The position numbers and the translations under genes were made by a program. Positions 46,498-57,624 of a DNA stretch of 64,000 nucleotides are shown here, piece by piece (position 1 is the first letter of the stretch; the number at the start of each line of letters is the position of its first letter). The stretch comes from Uranotaenia lowii (lineage: Eukaryota; Arthropoda; Insecta; Diptera; Culicidae): NCBI RefSeq assembly GCF_029784155.1, contig NC_073693.1, forward strand, positions 141,411,988 through 141,475,987, written 5' to 3'. The notes under the pieces were generated by a model, which was not told where the DNA came from, searched no databases, and saw nothing but the letters and a program-made list of their open reading frames with translations.

Positions 46498-46908
46498 TTA
46501 AGCCGTTGTCTTAGGGGCCTCTACCCTACTACATTTGATTTTTGCGATCGGCCCATTAAAAGAAGCGATGAAAATCAAGATGTATACTCAATAACGATTA
46601 TTATCATTTTCCTTAAACAAATTTTTATCATGAATAATTTTTGACCTGATCTAAATTTTTTGTTAAGATTTTTTTAGTTTTTTTAATAGTGTTTTATAAG
46701 TTTTTTGAAATTAATGTTTATTTATTATATTTATTATATTTTATTTATTTATTCTTATTATGAAAACAAGTCTGCTTGGAATTTATTTTGTAGAAAATTT
46801 TTAGTTCAGAATAAGGTACATAAAAACATCAATGGCTTACCAGAAATAGCATTGAATCGAAATTTTCATTAAGATTTTTTTTGAAAATGTTGATTTAATT
46901 TATTTGTA

Positions 46909-48237
46909 GACACATTCCACCGTGACGTGAAATCGCATTTCCGGACTTTTCTGAACTGTTAACATTCTAGAAGTCAACAAATTTACTTGTAAATGAAAAA
47001 AATTGTGACAAACTGTCGCAAATTGAATTTCCTTCAAAATGAATATAATTTGGTCCTTTAAAAATTTAAGTTGTTTTTGTTGTTATCGATTACTTTTGTT
47101 TTGTGACGTGAATTCACGCTAGAATTTACATTTTTGACATCAGTACATGAAACTTTGATTTCCTATTCTCTCTGTGGAAATATAATACCGGTGTTTTCGA
47201 TTGAGTTGTAGAGAAACCAACTACCCACAATATGATGTGCTTAGCTTTTCGATTGAACAACAACAAACGAAGTTATGCTTATTTGAAGTTGTGACGTGAA
47301 TTCACTCAGTTTAAACAGAACAGGGTGGTTGACTGAATTCACGTCACGAATAATTAAATTATTCTGAACCATTCTTTAGAGCCTTCAAATATTATGTGCA
47401 TTTTTTATAACGTTATTTTGTTGTTCCGACTTTTACAATCATAAACTTTTAGTATTTTTGCCTAACTTTTTTCTTATTTTGTTTGGTACTTGAATAACAA
47501 CATATTGAGGGATCATACGTTAAAATTACTACTGTTTCTATCTACAGTCTTCATTTAAAGATTCACAAAAAAAAAAAATTTAAATTCATTTTTCAATCTT
47601 TTAATATTTTTACTAGAAAATAACGAACTTATTAAAAAATCAACTAAATTATGTTCGATTTGTAAAAGTCCGACCATCATAGCAGCATATTCCCCTCATA
47701 AAATTTTACAAAAAATCAAATTTCGCGCTGTTGTAACTCAGCTTGATTCCAACCGATTTCTATAAAATTTAGTGTTTTAGAATCATCTTATCATATTCAA
47801 AGAAGATCTCATTTTATTATGTCAGAAAATGGCAAAATTTTCTCGTTAAATTAAAAAGTTTCCTTTTTTGTGACGTCAATTCACTCATTTGCTACTGTTT
47901 TTGTTCGCTTTTCAAAACAACCGCATTGAATATAACCAAATTCTTTTTTCTACCAAATGAAGCAGTGTTTCTTGGCTTCAAAACGTATTCAAAAAATTCC
48001 CAGAAGAAATTAATCCATATATTTTAATAAATTATTTTGGAAAAGTTGTCAAAATTACCACTTTTCCCAACAAAAAAAAAAAATTTCAAAACTACATAAA
48101 ACATGTTAAAAAAAATTCTCGTTTTTCCGTTGGTTTTGTGTGATTTAAGTTATCAAAATTTCAGAGAAGTTTGAGATTTTTTGATACGAGAACGGATAAA
48201 AATCACTTTTGAGCGGTACAAGCCCGTAGAATGTGTC
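46909..48237. mobile_element. Non-autonomous element with GACACATTCYAC ends and 4 bp duplication (copy 1)
   Basis: The ends are GACACATTCCAC and TAGAATGTGTC, flanked by TGTA at 46905-46908 and 48238-48241. It aligns along its whole length with 59861-61226. The word GTGACGTGAATTCAC and close variants recur at about 46921, 47103, 47291, 47332 (complement) and 47871. No transposase frame is present. A 4 bp duplication is compatible with Chapaev, Sola or Ginger-like groups, but none can be chosen. Confidence 0.82.
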
Positions 48238-48482
48238 TGTAGAGTTTTTAATTTTTTGAATTTGTGTGATAATCATGAGTAAGAAAATGATGTTAGAATT
48301 CATTTTCTTTATATATTGTGTACTTTTGGTATTGTTATTATTTTCAGCTAAATTTCAATTTTGAAACTCCCCCTTGGACGGGTCCTTCACACGGGCCTGA
48401 CTCGAAATAACTCGTGTTAATTTTGATGTACACCTTTTTTCTCTCATAATAAAAACAACTTTGATACCAAATGTACTTAATC

Positions 48483-48488
48483 TTTATT
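48483..48488 (-). terminator. Polyadenylation signal of gene 2
   Basis: AATAAA on the minus strand lies about 130 nt downstream of the stop codon of the Thr/Ser-rich protein. It is the first such signal after the stop, placing the transcript end near 48465. Confidence 0.65.
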
Positions 48489-48615
48489 TTGAGTATTCAC
48501 ATCTTTTTTTGCTCAGAAAACTTTTTGATTGGACCACCGCTTTTCATCATTCGCGGTCTTTCATCGATAATTTTTCTCTGCCTACCTTCAGGCGTTTTCT
48601 CGACGGGCGCTACTC

Positions 48616-49539
48616 TCAAACGTAAACTCGACGGGTGTGGGTCGCTGAAACGGTTTTCGTGATCGTATCGGCGTAGATGTAACTCGTAAGCGTGGGCGTA
48701 ATCGTGACCAGTTTCTTTACCGCTTCCTTAGCCACAACCGATTCCGCTCCACCACCACTGCGGATGGAAGGAAGTGCCGTTTTTGTGACGGTAAGGAATT
48801 TCGTTGCCGTTTCACCGCGGATGATGGTTGTTCTGGTGATGGTTTCTTTGATGGTCGTCGTGGCCAGCGCCTGGATCTTGGTGGATGTTATCGTGGGTGG
48901 AGGAGGGCACAGTGGATTCTGTCGGGCTTCTGGAACGATAGAAAGGGCCGTTCTTGGAGGCTGGATGTCAGCCGGAAGATAAGCGTTTGAAGGTGGGGGT
49001 GGTGGACAGGAAGCTGCCGGGAGATAGGCATTGTCCGGGGTACAAACGGAAACGGTTTCCGTTACCGGAATCTTTTGCGTTTCCGTGAACCGAATGGTCG
49101 ATGTTTGGATTTGGAAGTTGGTTGCCGTTGTGGTGATTCGAGCGGTTGAAACTGTTGTGGAGATGATCGTTATCGGCAGGGTGCTGTATTTGGTCTCAGT
49201 CGAATATCTGGTTTCTGCCGGTAAGGTTTCTGTGCGGGTGATAGTATTCTGGATAGTGCGATCAACGGTTCTGGTTTGGTAATCGGTGATCCGGCTATAC
49301 TCCGTCGTTGTGGTTGGTTTGATGATTGTTGAATAGCTTGTGCTTGGCTTTGCAACGCTATAGATAGTTTGGGTTTCGTATTCCTTTACTGTAACATATT
49401 CCAGCACCGGAACCGATACAGTCGAGGTCGATGGATAAACTAACGGGCAGGATGGTTTAGGATAGTCGTACCCATCGTCCATGGGAGTTGCAATTACCAA
49501 CAACGGTAGAAAACATATTAAGCTTACTAACAAATTCAT
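48616..49539 (-). CDS. Secreted Thr/Ser-rich protein with YLP-like motifs, 307 aa
   Basis: The protein starts MNLLVSLICFLPLLVIATP, a clear signal peptide with likely cleavage after about residue 17-19. A GYDYPKPSCPLVYPS segment follows (residues 23-37). Then comes a long Thr/Ser-rich region with many short T-x-T and YxT repeats (about 38-165), two CPP/NAYLPA segments (170-190) and a further Thr-rich C-terminal half ending THTRRVYV. YLP and GYxYPKP motifs occur in insect cuticle or egg-coat type proteins, so an extracellular matrix role is inferred, with O-glycosylation likely. The ATG at 49539 is chosen because TTTTATTTTTGCAG, a good splice acceptor, ends immediately before it; the frame upstream only reaches a TTG. 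The coding sequence is thus a single exon with a 5' UTR intron. I do not name the gene. Confidence 0.87.
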   Translation of the reverse strand: MNLLVSLICFLPLLVIATPMDDGYDYPKPSCPLVYPSTSTVSVPVLEYVTVKEYETQTIYSVAKPSTSYSTIIKPTTTTEYSRITDYQTRTVDRTIQNTITRTETLPAETRYSTETKYSTLPITIISTTVSTARITTTATNFQIQTSTIRFTETQKIPVTETVSVCTPDNAYLPAASCPPPPPSNAYLPADIQPPRTALSIVPEARQNPLCPPPPTITSTKIQALATTTIKETITRTTIIRGETATKFLTVTKTALPSIRSGGGAESVVAKEAVKKLVTITPTLTSYIYADTITKTVSATHTRRVYV

Positions 49540-49904
49540 CTGCAAAAATAAAACGATCAATTATAAAAAACGATTAAGTGCAAAACTAAAAAAAATCTTA
49601 ATAAAGTGAAATTTAAACTTTTGGAATTTTGTTTTTTTATTTTTTTTTCATTGTGAGCTTCTGGCAATCTGCTGTGAAATCAATATCCGGTTTGTGATTG
49701 AAATTTGATTTCATCATCATTTACGCCAAGTATAAAATCACGAAATAGAATATGTATCTACTTTATAATTTTTTGACAAGTTCTGAACTAACTGATTTTT
49801 GTACGAACACCTCATTTTAGTTTTATTATTTTAAAAATCAATTCCACGAATCGATTATATTTTCTTAAAACTATTTATATCAAGGTTCTATATTCTGTAA
49901 TATA

Positions 49905-51202
49905 AAGGGTGATACGGTCAAAATTTGGTCAATATGAACTTGATGTATTTCTTTGAATTTTGCATTAAAAAAACCTGAAAACCCCTCATTTTGAAGGTGT
50001 GTGTGTGTAGAATTTTGCTCCTATTTTGATTTCAGAATTTACTCTTCATCAAAATGCCGTCGAAGGGAGAAGAGCGACGTATCAAAATTTTGCTCGCGCA
50101 TCGTGAAAATCCGAGCTACTCGCACGCAAAGCTGGCAAAATCGCTAAGAGTTTGCCAAATCAACCGTTACAAATGTAATTAAAGTGTTTGGGGAACGTTT
50201 GTCGACAGCCAGGAAGTCTGAATCGGGGGAAAATCGAAAATCGGAAGCCGCTAAGACGACAAAGAGAGTTGCCGGAAGTTTCAAGCGAAACCCTAACCTC
50301 TCTCTCCGAGATGCCGCAAATAAGCTGGGTGAATTGTCTACAACCGTGCATCAAGCCAAAAAACGAGCCGGATTATCGACTTACAAGAAGGTAGTGACTC
50401 CAAATCGCGATGATAAACAAAATACGACGGCCAAAGCGCGATCCCGGAGACTGTACACGGCGATGCTGACGAAGTTTGACTGCGTGGTAATGGACGACGA
50501 AACCTACGTCAAAGCCGACTACAAGCAGCTTCCGGGACAGGAGTTTTATACGGCAAAAGGAAGGAGAAAGTTAGCAGATATTTTCAAGCACATGAAACTG
50601 TCAAAGTTCGCGAAGAAATATCTGGTTTGGCAAGCCATCTGTACCTGTGGCTTTAAGGGCAGCATTTTCATAGCTTTCGGGACTGTCAACCAAGAAATTT
50701 TCGTGAAAGAGTGTTTGAATAAACGTCTGCTGCCTTTCCTGAAGAAACACGGTTGTTCCGTACTGTTTTTGCCGGATTTGGCATCTTGCCATTATGGTAA
50801 AAAGGCCATGGAGTGGTACGCTGCCAACAACAAGCAGGTGGTTCCCAAGGACAAGAACCCTCCCAGCACGCCAGAGCTCCGTCAAATTGAGAAATGCTGG
50901 GCTATTGTCAAGCGGAACCTAAAGAAGACCAAAAAAACTGCTAAGGACGAGCAGCAGTTCAAGGCAAACTGGCTTTCTGCAGCGAAGAAGGTGGACAAGG
51001 TGGCTGTACAAAATCTGATGGCAGGGGTTAAGGGTAAGGCCCGGCAATTCAGATTTGGAAAAGCGGAAGCGTAACTGGATATTTTTCCTGAATTTTGTAC
51101 TAATTAAACTTGAAAAAGAAATTTAATTTGATTTTCTAAATAAACGATTTCACCGATTTACACGCGTTTTCCCCTGACCAAATTTTGACCGTATCACCCT
51201 TT
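49905..51202 (+). mobile_element. Complete ITmD37E-type Tc1/mariner transposon, 1298 bp
   Basis: The ends AAGGGTGATACGGTCAAAAT and its inverted copy (27-28 bp, one length difference in a T-run) are bounded by TA at 49903-49904 and 51203-51204. It encloses one transposase frame with a single frameshift. The intact ends and mostly open frame point to recent insertion into the gene 2 intron. Confidence 0.94.
50054..51074 (+). pseudogene. DD37E (ITmD37E-like) transposase with one frameshift
   Basis: Translation from ATG 50054 gives the N-terminal DNA-binding region but hits a stop at 50183 after a frame change in the GTTTGCC context near 50151-50155, where one extra T is the simplest explanation. 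The second frame is then open to TAA at 51072-51074. It carries the second DNA-binding helix region (NPNLSLRDAANKLGELSTTV), the first catalytic Asp in VVMDDETY (codons 50493 and 50496), the second in LFLPDLASCHYG (codon 50775) and the Glu in RQIEKCW (codon 50889). There are 37 residues between the last two, i.e. DD37E, the spacing of the mosquito ITmD37E group. All three catalytic residues are intact, so only the frameshift appears disabling. The downstream frame begins at GTG, not a real start. Confidence 0.93.
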
Positions 51203-51378
51203 AAACCATTCAAAATTTATCATGAGCCTATAGAGCTAAAATGAATTTAAATCTGTCCAGACAGATTAACCACATACTCTGGCAATTCTGATTTCTGAAA
51301 TTCAAAATTTGAAAAAAATTTATCTTAAAATATAAAAAAAAATGTTGCGTGCATTTCTTCAATAAAGTTTTTGAGACT

Positions 51379-52091
51379 TGTCCCATGTGGAAAAACGTGC
51401 AAACGAGAAAAACGCGATTGAATTATTAGCTATATTTCCAATTTTTCTCTCAACTTAAAAATTCACTGACAGTTTTTTCGTAGTGAACAGTTCAAGTTAA
51501 TCATTTTACAATGTTTTCTGCCGAAAAAAAATACATTTCCTACAAAAAAACAGCAAGTTAGAGCCAAAAATGCTCCGTGTGACACTTTTGTGTAGAATCA
51601 GAACGCATGCTGATGCTAGTTCTACGAAAAACTGTCACACGGCTACAATTTTTCTATCATTTTTAAAGCTTGCGTAGTTTATTTTTTTCCCAAAAACTCA
51701 TGCTAAACCGTAATTTGAGAAATACGTTCTCTTTGTTTATAAAAATGTATAGTTGAGTATGGATCTTGTAAGTAGTGCCTACCGAAAAGTGTTTAGTGAA
51801 AACATTCTAGGCTTCTCGCTCCTCCTCTGCCCTCTATTTTAGTGTTCTTTTCAGTGAATAACATTAAATTCAACAGTTTGAACTCATCTGATAAAATTTG
51901 CATTTTTCATAGAATTTTCTCTAGTGTGACATTCTTGCGTAGAACTATCAACATAGAGACAACCACCTTGATGAAAATTTCGTATAAGTTCAGAACAAAG
52001 TATACTAGTTTGTGTTTTTATTCGAAAGTAAACACTAAAAGAGACCGTGTCCAGCAAAAAAGTGAAAATGACCTAAAAGTCACATGGGACA
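51379..52091. mobile_element. Possible inverted-repeat element with TGTCCCATGTG ends
   Basis: TGTCCCATGTG at 51379 and its reverse complement CACATGGGACA at 52081 bound a segment in which GTGACAYTYTTGYGTAGAAY-like words recur (about 51580, 51630 complement, 51927, 52085). The boundaries and duplication are not certain, because the last internal copy extends past the right repeat. Confidence 0.45.
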
Positions 52092-52273
52092 TTCTTGCTT
52101 AGAACGGCAGTTTAAGTTTAAGTTAAAATGATTGAACCGCTCTTGAGCTTTTCCTTGATTAAAATCGGTCGTTTGAAAAAAAAAACTACCAGAGAAAATT
52201 TTATATATGTGTAAATATGTATTTGAATTTTACTTTCCGAATTTAGCTTTTTTCTGTTCTATATACAAATTGA

Positions 52274-55200
52274 TTTGTTTGTTTTGTTTGTTTTGTTTGT
52301 TTTGTTTGTTTTGTTTGTTTTGTTTGTTTTGTTTGTTTTGTTTGTTTTGTTTGTTTTGTTTGTTTTGTTTGTTTTGTTTGTTTTGTTTGTTTTGTTTGTT
52401 TTGTTTGTTTTGTTTGTTTTGTTTGTTTTGTTTGTTTTGTTTGTTTTGTTTGTTTTGTTTGTTTTGTTTGTTTTGTTTGTTTTGTTTGTTTTGTTTGTTT
52501 TGTTTGTTTTGTTTGTTTTGTTTGTTTTGTTTGTTTTGTTTGTTTTGTTTGTTTTGTTTGTTTTGTTTGTTTTGTTTGTTTTGTTTGTTTTGTTTGTTTT
52601 GTTTGTTTTGTTTGTTTTGTTTGTTTTGTTTGTTTTGTTTGTTTTGTTTGTTTTGTTTGTTTTGTTTGTTTTGTTTGTTTTGTTTGTTTTGTTTGTTTTG
52701 TTTGTTTTGTTTGTTTTGTTTGTTTTGTTTGTTTTGTTTGTTTTGTTTGTTTTGTTTGTTTTGTTTGTTTTGTTTGTTTTGTTTGTTTTGTTTGTTTTGT
52801 TTGTTTTGTTTGTTTTGTTTGTTTTGTTTGTTTTGTTTGTTTTGTTTGTTTTGTTTGTTTTGTTTGTTTTGTTTGTTTTGTTTGTTTTGTTTGTTTTGTT
52901 TGTTTTGTTTGTTTTGTTTGTTTTGTTTGTTTTGTTTGTTTTGTTTGTTTTGTTTGTTTTGTTTGTTTTGTTTGTTTTGTTTGTTTTGTTTGTTTTGTTT
53001 GTTTTGTTTGTTTTGTTTGTTTTGTTTGTTTTGTTTGTTTTGTTTGTTTTGTTTGTTTTGTTTGTTTTGTTTGTTTTGTTTGTTTTGTTTGTTTTGTTTG
53101 TTTTGTTTGTTTTGTTTGTTTTGTTTGTTTTGTTTGTTTTGTTTGTTTTGTTTGTTTTGTTTGTTTTGTTTGTTTTGTTTGTTTTGTTTGTTTTGTTTGT
53201 TTTGTTTGTTTTGTTTGTTTTGTTTGTTTTGTTTGTTTTGTTTGTTTTGTTTGTTTTGTTTGTTTTGTTTGTTTTGTTTGTTTTGTTTGTTTTGTTTGTT
53301 TTGTTTGTTTTGTTTGTTTTGTTTGTTTTGTTTGTTTTGTTTGTTTTGTTTGTTTTGTTTGTTTTGTTTGTTTTGTTTGTTTTGTTTGTTTTGTTTGTTT
53401 TGTTTGTTTTGTTTGTTTTGTTTGTTTTGTTTGTTTTGTTTGTTTTGTTTGTTTTGTTTGTTTTGTTTGTTTTGTTTGTTTTGTTTGTTTTGTTTGTTTT
53501 GTTTGTTTTGTTTGTTTTGTTTGTTTTGTTTGTTTTGTTTGTTTTGTTTGTTTTGTTTGTTTTGTTTGTTTTGTTTGTTTTGTTTGTTTTGTTTGTTTTG
53601 TTTGTTTTGTTTGTTTTGTTTGTTTTGTTTGTTTTGTTTGTTTTGTTTGTTTTGTTTGTTTTGTTTGTTTTGTTTGTTTTGTTTGTTTTGTTTGTTTTGT
53701 TTGTTTTGTTTGTTTTGTTTGTTTTGTTTGTTTTGTTTGTTTTGTTTGTTTTGTTTGTTTTGTTTGTTTTGTTTGTTTTGTTTGTTTTGTTTGTTTTGTT
53801 TGTTTTGTTTGTTTTGTTTGTTTTGTTTGTTTTGTTTGTTTTGTTTGTTTTGTTTGTTTTGTTTGTTTTGTTTGTTTTGTTTGTTTTGTTTGTTTTGTTT
53901 GTTTTGTTTGTTTTGTTTGTTTTGTTTGTTTTGTTTGTTTTGTTTGTTTTGTTTGTTTTGTTTGTTTTGTTTGTTTTGTTTGTTTTGTTTGTTTTGTTTG
54001 TTTTGTTTGTTTTGTTTGTTTTGTTTGTTTTGTTTGTTTTGTTTGTTTTGTTTGTTTTGTTTGTTTTGTTTGTTTTGTTTGTTTTGTTTGTTTTGTTTGT
54101 TTTGTTTGTTTTGTTTGTTTTGTTTGTTTTGTTTGTTTTGTTTGTTTTGTTTGTTTTGTTTGTTTTGTTTGTTTTGTTTGTTTTGTTTGTTTTGTTTGTT
54201 TTGTTTGTTTTGTTTGTTTTGTTTGTTTTGTTTGTTTTGTTTGTTTTGTTTGTTTTGTTTGTTTTGTTTGTTTTGTTTGTTTTGTTTGTTTTGTTTGTTT
54301 TGTTTGTTTTGTTTGTTTTGTTTGTTTTGTTTGTTTTGTTTGTTTTGTTTGTTTTGTTTGTTTTGTTTGTTTTGTTTGTTTTGTTTGTTTTGTTTGTTTT
54401 GTTTGTTTTGTTTGTTTTGTTTGTTTTGTTTGTTTTGTTTGTTTTGTTTGTTTTGTTTGTTTTGTTTGTTTTGTTTGTTTTGTTTGTTTTGTTTGTTTTG
54501 TTTGTTTTGTTTGTTTTGTTTGTTTTGTTTGTTTTGTTTGTTTTGTTTGTTTTGTTTGTTTTGTTTGTTTTGTTTGTTTTGTTTGTTTTGTTTGTTTTGT
54601 TTGTTTTGTTTGTTTTGTTTGTTTTGTTTGTTTTGTTTGTTTTGTTTGTTTTGTTTGTTTTGTTTGTTTTGTTTGTTTTGTTTGTTTTGTTTGTTTTGTT
54701 TGTTTTGTTTGTTTTGTTTGTTTTGTTTGTTTTGTTTGTTTTGTTTGTTTTGTTTGTTTTGTTTGTTTTGTTTGTTTTGTTTGTTTTGTTTGTTTTGTTT
54801 GTTTTGTTTGTTTTGTTTGTTTTGTTTGTTTTGTTTGTTTTGTTTGTTTTGTTTGTTTTGTTTGTTTTGTTTGTTTTGTTTGTTTTGTTTGTTTTGTTTG
54901 TTTTGTTTGTTTTGTTTGTTTTGTTTGTTTTGTTTGTTTTGTTTGTTTTGTTTGTTTTGTTTGTTTTGTTTGTTTTGTTTGTTTTGTTTGTTTTGTTTGT
55001 TTTGTTTGTTTTGTTTGTTTTGTTTGTTTTGTTTGTTTTGTTTGTTTTGTTTGTTTTGTTTGTTTTGTTTGTTTTGTTTGTTTTGTTTGTTTTGTTTGTT
55101 TTGTTTGTTTTGTTTGTTTTGTTTGTTTTGTTTGTTTTGTTTGTTTTGTTTGTTTTGTTTGTTTTGTTTGTTTTGTTTGTTTTGTTTGTTTTGTTTGTTT

Positions 55201-56993
55201 TGTTTGTTTTGTTTGTTTTGTTTGTTTTGTTTGTTTTGTTTGTTTTGTTTGTTTTGTTTGTTTTGTTTGTTTTGTTTGTTTTGTTTGTTTTGTTTGTTTT
55301 GTTTGTTTTGTTTGTTTTGTTTGTTTTGTTTGTTTTGTTTGTTTTGTTTGTTTTGTTTGTTTTGTTTGTTTTGTTTGTTTTGTTTGTTTTGTTTGTTTTG
55401 TTTGTTTTGTTTGTTTTGTTTGTTTTGTTTGTTTTGTTTGTTTTGTTTGTTTTGTTTGTTTTGTTTGTTTTGTTTGTTTTGTTTGTTTTGTTTGTTTTGT
55501 TTGTTTTGTTTGTTTTGTTTGTTTTGTTTGTTTTGTTTGTTTTGTTTGTTTTGTTTGTTTTGTTTGTTTTGTTTGTTTTGTTTGTTTTGTTTGTTTTGTT
55601 TGTTTTGTTTGTTTTGTTTGTTTTGTTTGTTTTGTTTGTTTTGTTTGTTTTGTTTGTTTTGTTTGTTTTGTTTGTTTTGTTTGTTTTGTTTGTTTTGTTT
55701 GTTTTGTTTGTTTTGTTTGTTTTGTTTGTTTTGTTTGTTTTGTTTGTTTTGTTTGTTTTGTTTGTTTTGTTTGTTTTGTTTGTTTTGTTTGTTTTGTTTG
55801 TTTTGTTTGTTTTGTTTGTTTTGTTTGTTTTGTTTGTTTTGTTTGTTTTGTTTGTTTTGTTTGTTTTGTTTGTTTTGTTTGTTTTGTTTGTTTTGTTTGT
55901 TTTGTTTGTTTTGTTTGTTTTGTTTGTTTTGTTTGTTTTGTTTGTTTTGTTTGTTTTGTTTGTTTTGTTTGTTTTGTTTGTTTTGTTTGTTTTGTTTGTT
56001 TTGTTTGTTTTGTTTGTTTTGTTTGTTTTGTTTGTTTTGTTTGTTTTGTTTGTTTTGTTTGTTTTGTTTGTTTTGTTTGTTTTGTTTGTTTTGTTTGTTT
56101 TGTTTGTTTTGTTTGTTTTGTTTGTTTTGTTTGTTTTGTTTGTTTTGTTTGTTTTGTTTGTTTTGTTTGTTTTGTTTGTTTTGTTTGTTTTGTTTGTTTT
56201 GTTTGTTTTGTTTGTTTTGTTTGTTTTGTTTGTTTTGTTTGTTTTGTTTGTTTTGTTTGTTTTGTTTGTTTTGTTTGTTTTGTTTGTTTTGTTTGTTTTG
56301 TTTGTTTTGTTTGTTTTGTTTGTTTTGTTTGTTTTGTTTGTTTTGTTTGTTTTGTTTGTTTTGTTTGTTTTGTTTGTTTTGTTTGTTTTGTTTGTTTTGT
56401 TTGTTTTGTTTGTTTTGTTTGTTTTGTTTGTTTTGTTTGTTTTGTTTGTTTTGTTTGTTTTGTTTGTTTTGTTTGTTTTGTTTGTTTTGTTTGTTTTGTT
56501 TGTTTTGTTTGTTTTGTTTGTTTTGTTTGTTTTGTTTGTTTTGTTTGTTTTGTTTGTTTTGTTTGTTTTGTTTGTTTTGTTTGTTTTGTTTGTTTTGTTT
56601 GTTTTGTTTGTTTTGTTTGTTTTGTTTGTTTTGTTTGTTTTGTTTGTTTTGTTTGTTTTGTTTGTTTTGTTTGTTTTGTTTGTTTTGTTTGTTTTGTTTG
56701 TTTTGTTTGTTTTGTTTGTTTTGTTTGTTTTGTTTGTTTTGTTTGTTTTGTTTGTTTTGTTTGTTTTGTTTGTTTTGTTTGTTTTGTTTGTTTTGTTTGT
56801 TTTGTTTGTTTTGTTTGTTTTGTTTGTTTTGTTTGTTTTGTTTGTTTTGTTTGTTTTGTTTGTTTTGTTTGTTTTGTTTGTTTTGTTTGTTTTGTTTGTT
56901 TTGTTTGTTTTGTTTGTTTTGTTTGTTTTGTTTGTTTTGTTTGTTTTGTTTGTTTTGTTTGTTTTGTTTGTTTTGTTTGTTTTGTTTGTTTTT
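52274..56993 (+). repeat. 9 bp satellite (TTTGTTTTG)n, about 524 units, no variants seen
   Basis: The array is perfectly periodic over 4.72 kb. Three reading frames (two forward, one reverse) stay open throughout with invariant tripeptides, so no substitution or indel is visible. Those frames (LFC, VLF, KTN repeats) are products of a 9 bp period without stop words and are not genes. It ends in TTTTTAGAG on the right. Confidence 0.97.
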
Positions 56994-57466
56994 AGAGTTT
57001 CGGTATACAAGAGTAAGTTTTATTCAATGGAAGTTTTTTTATCCATTCTTTCTTATGATAGAATGTAAAATTTCCTTTGCTCTCTTTTAGCACGATCATG
57101 TTTGTTTGCCTTTTTAATTCCCATCCGAATCAAAGATTATGGATTGAAGTTTATAGAAAATGTGAATGTGAATGTTAAATTTTAAGAAATTGCTGATTTT
57201 CATTTCGGGTTTTCCTTGAAAACATTGAAAATTCTTCTTCAGATAATTGATTGCATCTGATTTCTGTCGTTAGAGTTGTTTCTGTATTTGGACTCTTTTC
57301 ACTTTAGATTTTTTTTTTCTTCAAAAAGTTGACCTTCACATTTCCTTTGCACTTGCACTCATCAAAAAAGTAGCATTCGGTTCAGATGGAATGCATAAGA
57401 TAAATTTGCACAATTTCAAACAGACCTTGGCAAATGGCAAGCTCATCACAAAGCCCATAAACTAAC

Positions 57467-57590
57467 CTTGGATTTTTACACCCCCGGATGGCTGATGAAT
57501 CCAAAACCGATATTCTGCGAGAACAGCGAACCAAAAAAAATATCACTGAAAACTTCGATTTCGCGCTGACCGTAAGAATGGAACCAAACT
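57467..57590 (-). other. Proposed 5' UTR exon of gene 2
   Basis: On the minus strand the sequence from about 57590 (TTTAGTTTGG, a loose initiator match) to AAG|GTTAGT at 57467/57466 contains no ATG. That is as expected for a leader spliced to an exon whose ATG is at its first base. The link to 49539 is inferred from orientation and lack of another candidate in between. Confidence 0.5.
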
Positions 57591-57617
57591 AAACTTTGGC
57601 CGGTCCCACCGTTCTGG

Positions 57618-57624
57618 TTTTATA
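57618..57624 (-). promoter_or_regulatory. TATA box (TATAAAA) of proposed gene 2 promoter
   Basis: TATAAAACC on the minus strand lies 30-34 bp upstream of the proposed start region at 57590-57594, in a GC-richer context that stands out from the AT-rich background. Confidence 0.55.

Larger units (their letters stand above)
49540..57466 (-). other. Proposed 5' UTR intron of gene 2 (7.9 kb)
   Basis: The acceptor TTTGCAG is directly before the ATG at 49539. The proposed donor is AAG|GTTAGT at 57467/57466 on the minus strand. The intron contains an ITmD37E element, an inverted-repeat element and the 4.7 kb 9-bp satellite. The acceptor is well supported; the pairing with this donor is inference. 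Confidence 0.5.

Noticed and set aside
48692..49282. Plus-strand frames opposite gene 2
   Set aside because: They are antisense shadows of the Thr/Ser-rich frame, which has a signal peptide, acceptor and polyadenylation signal.
52207..57090. Very long open frames of LFC, VLF or KTN repeats
   Set aside because: They are produced by the 9 bp satellite, which has no stop word in three frames. Nothing in the flanks supports a gene.
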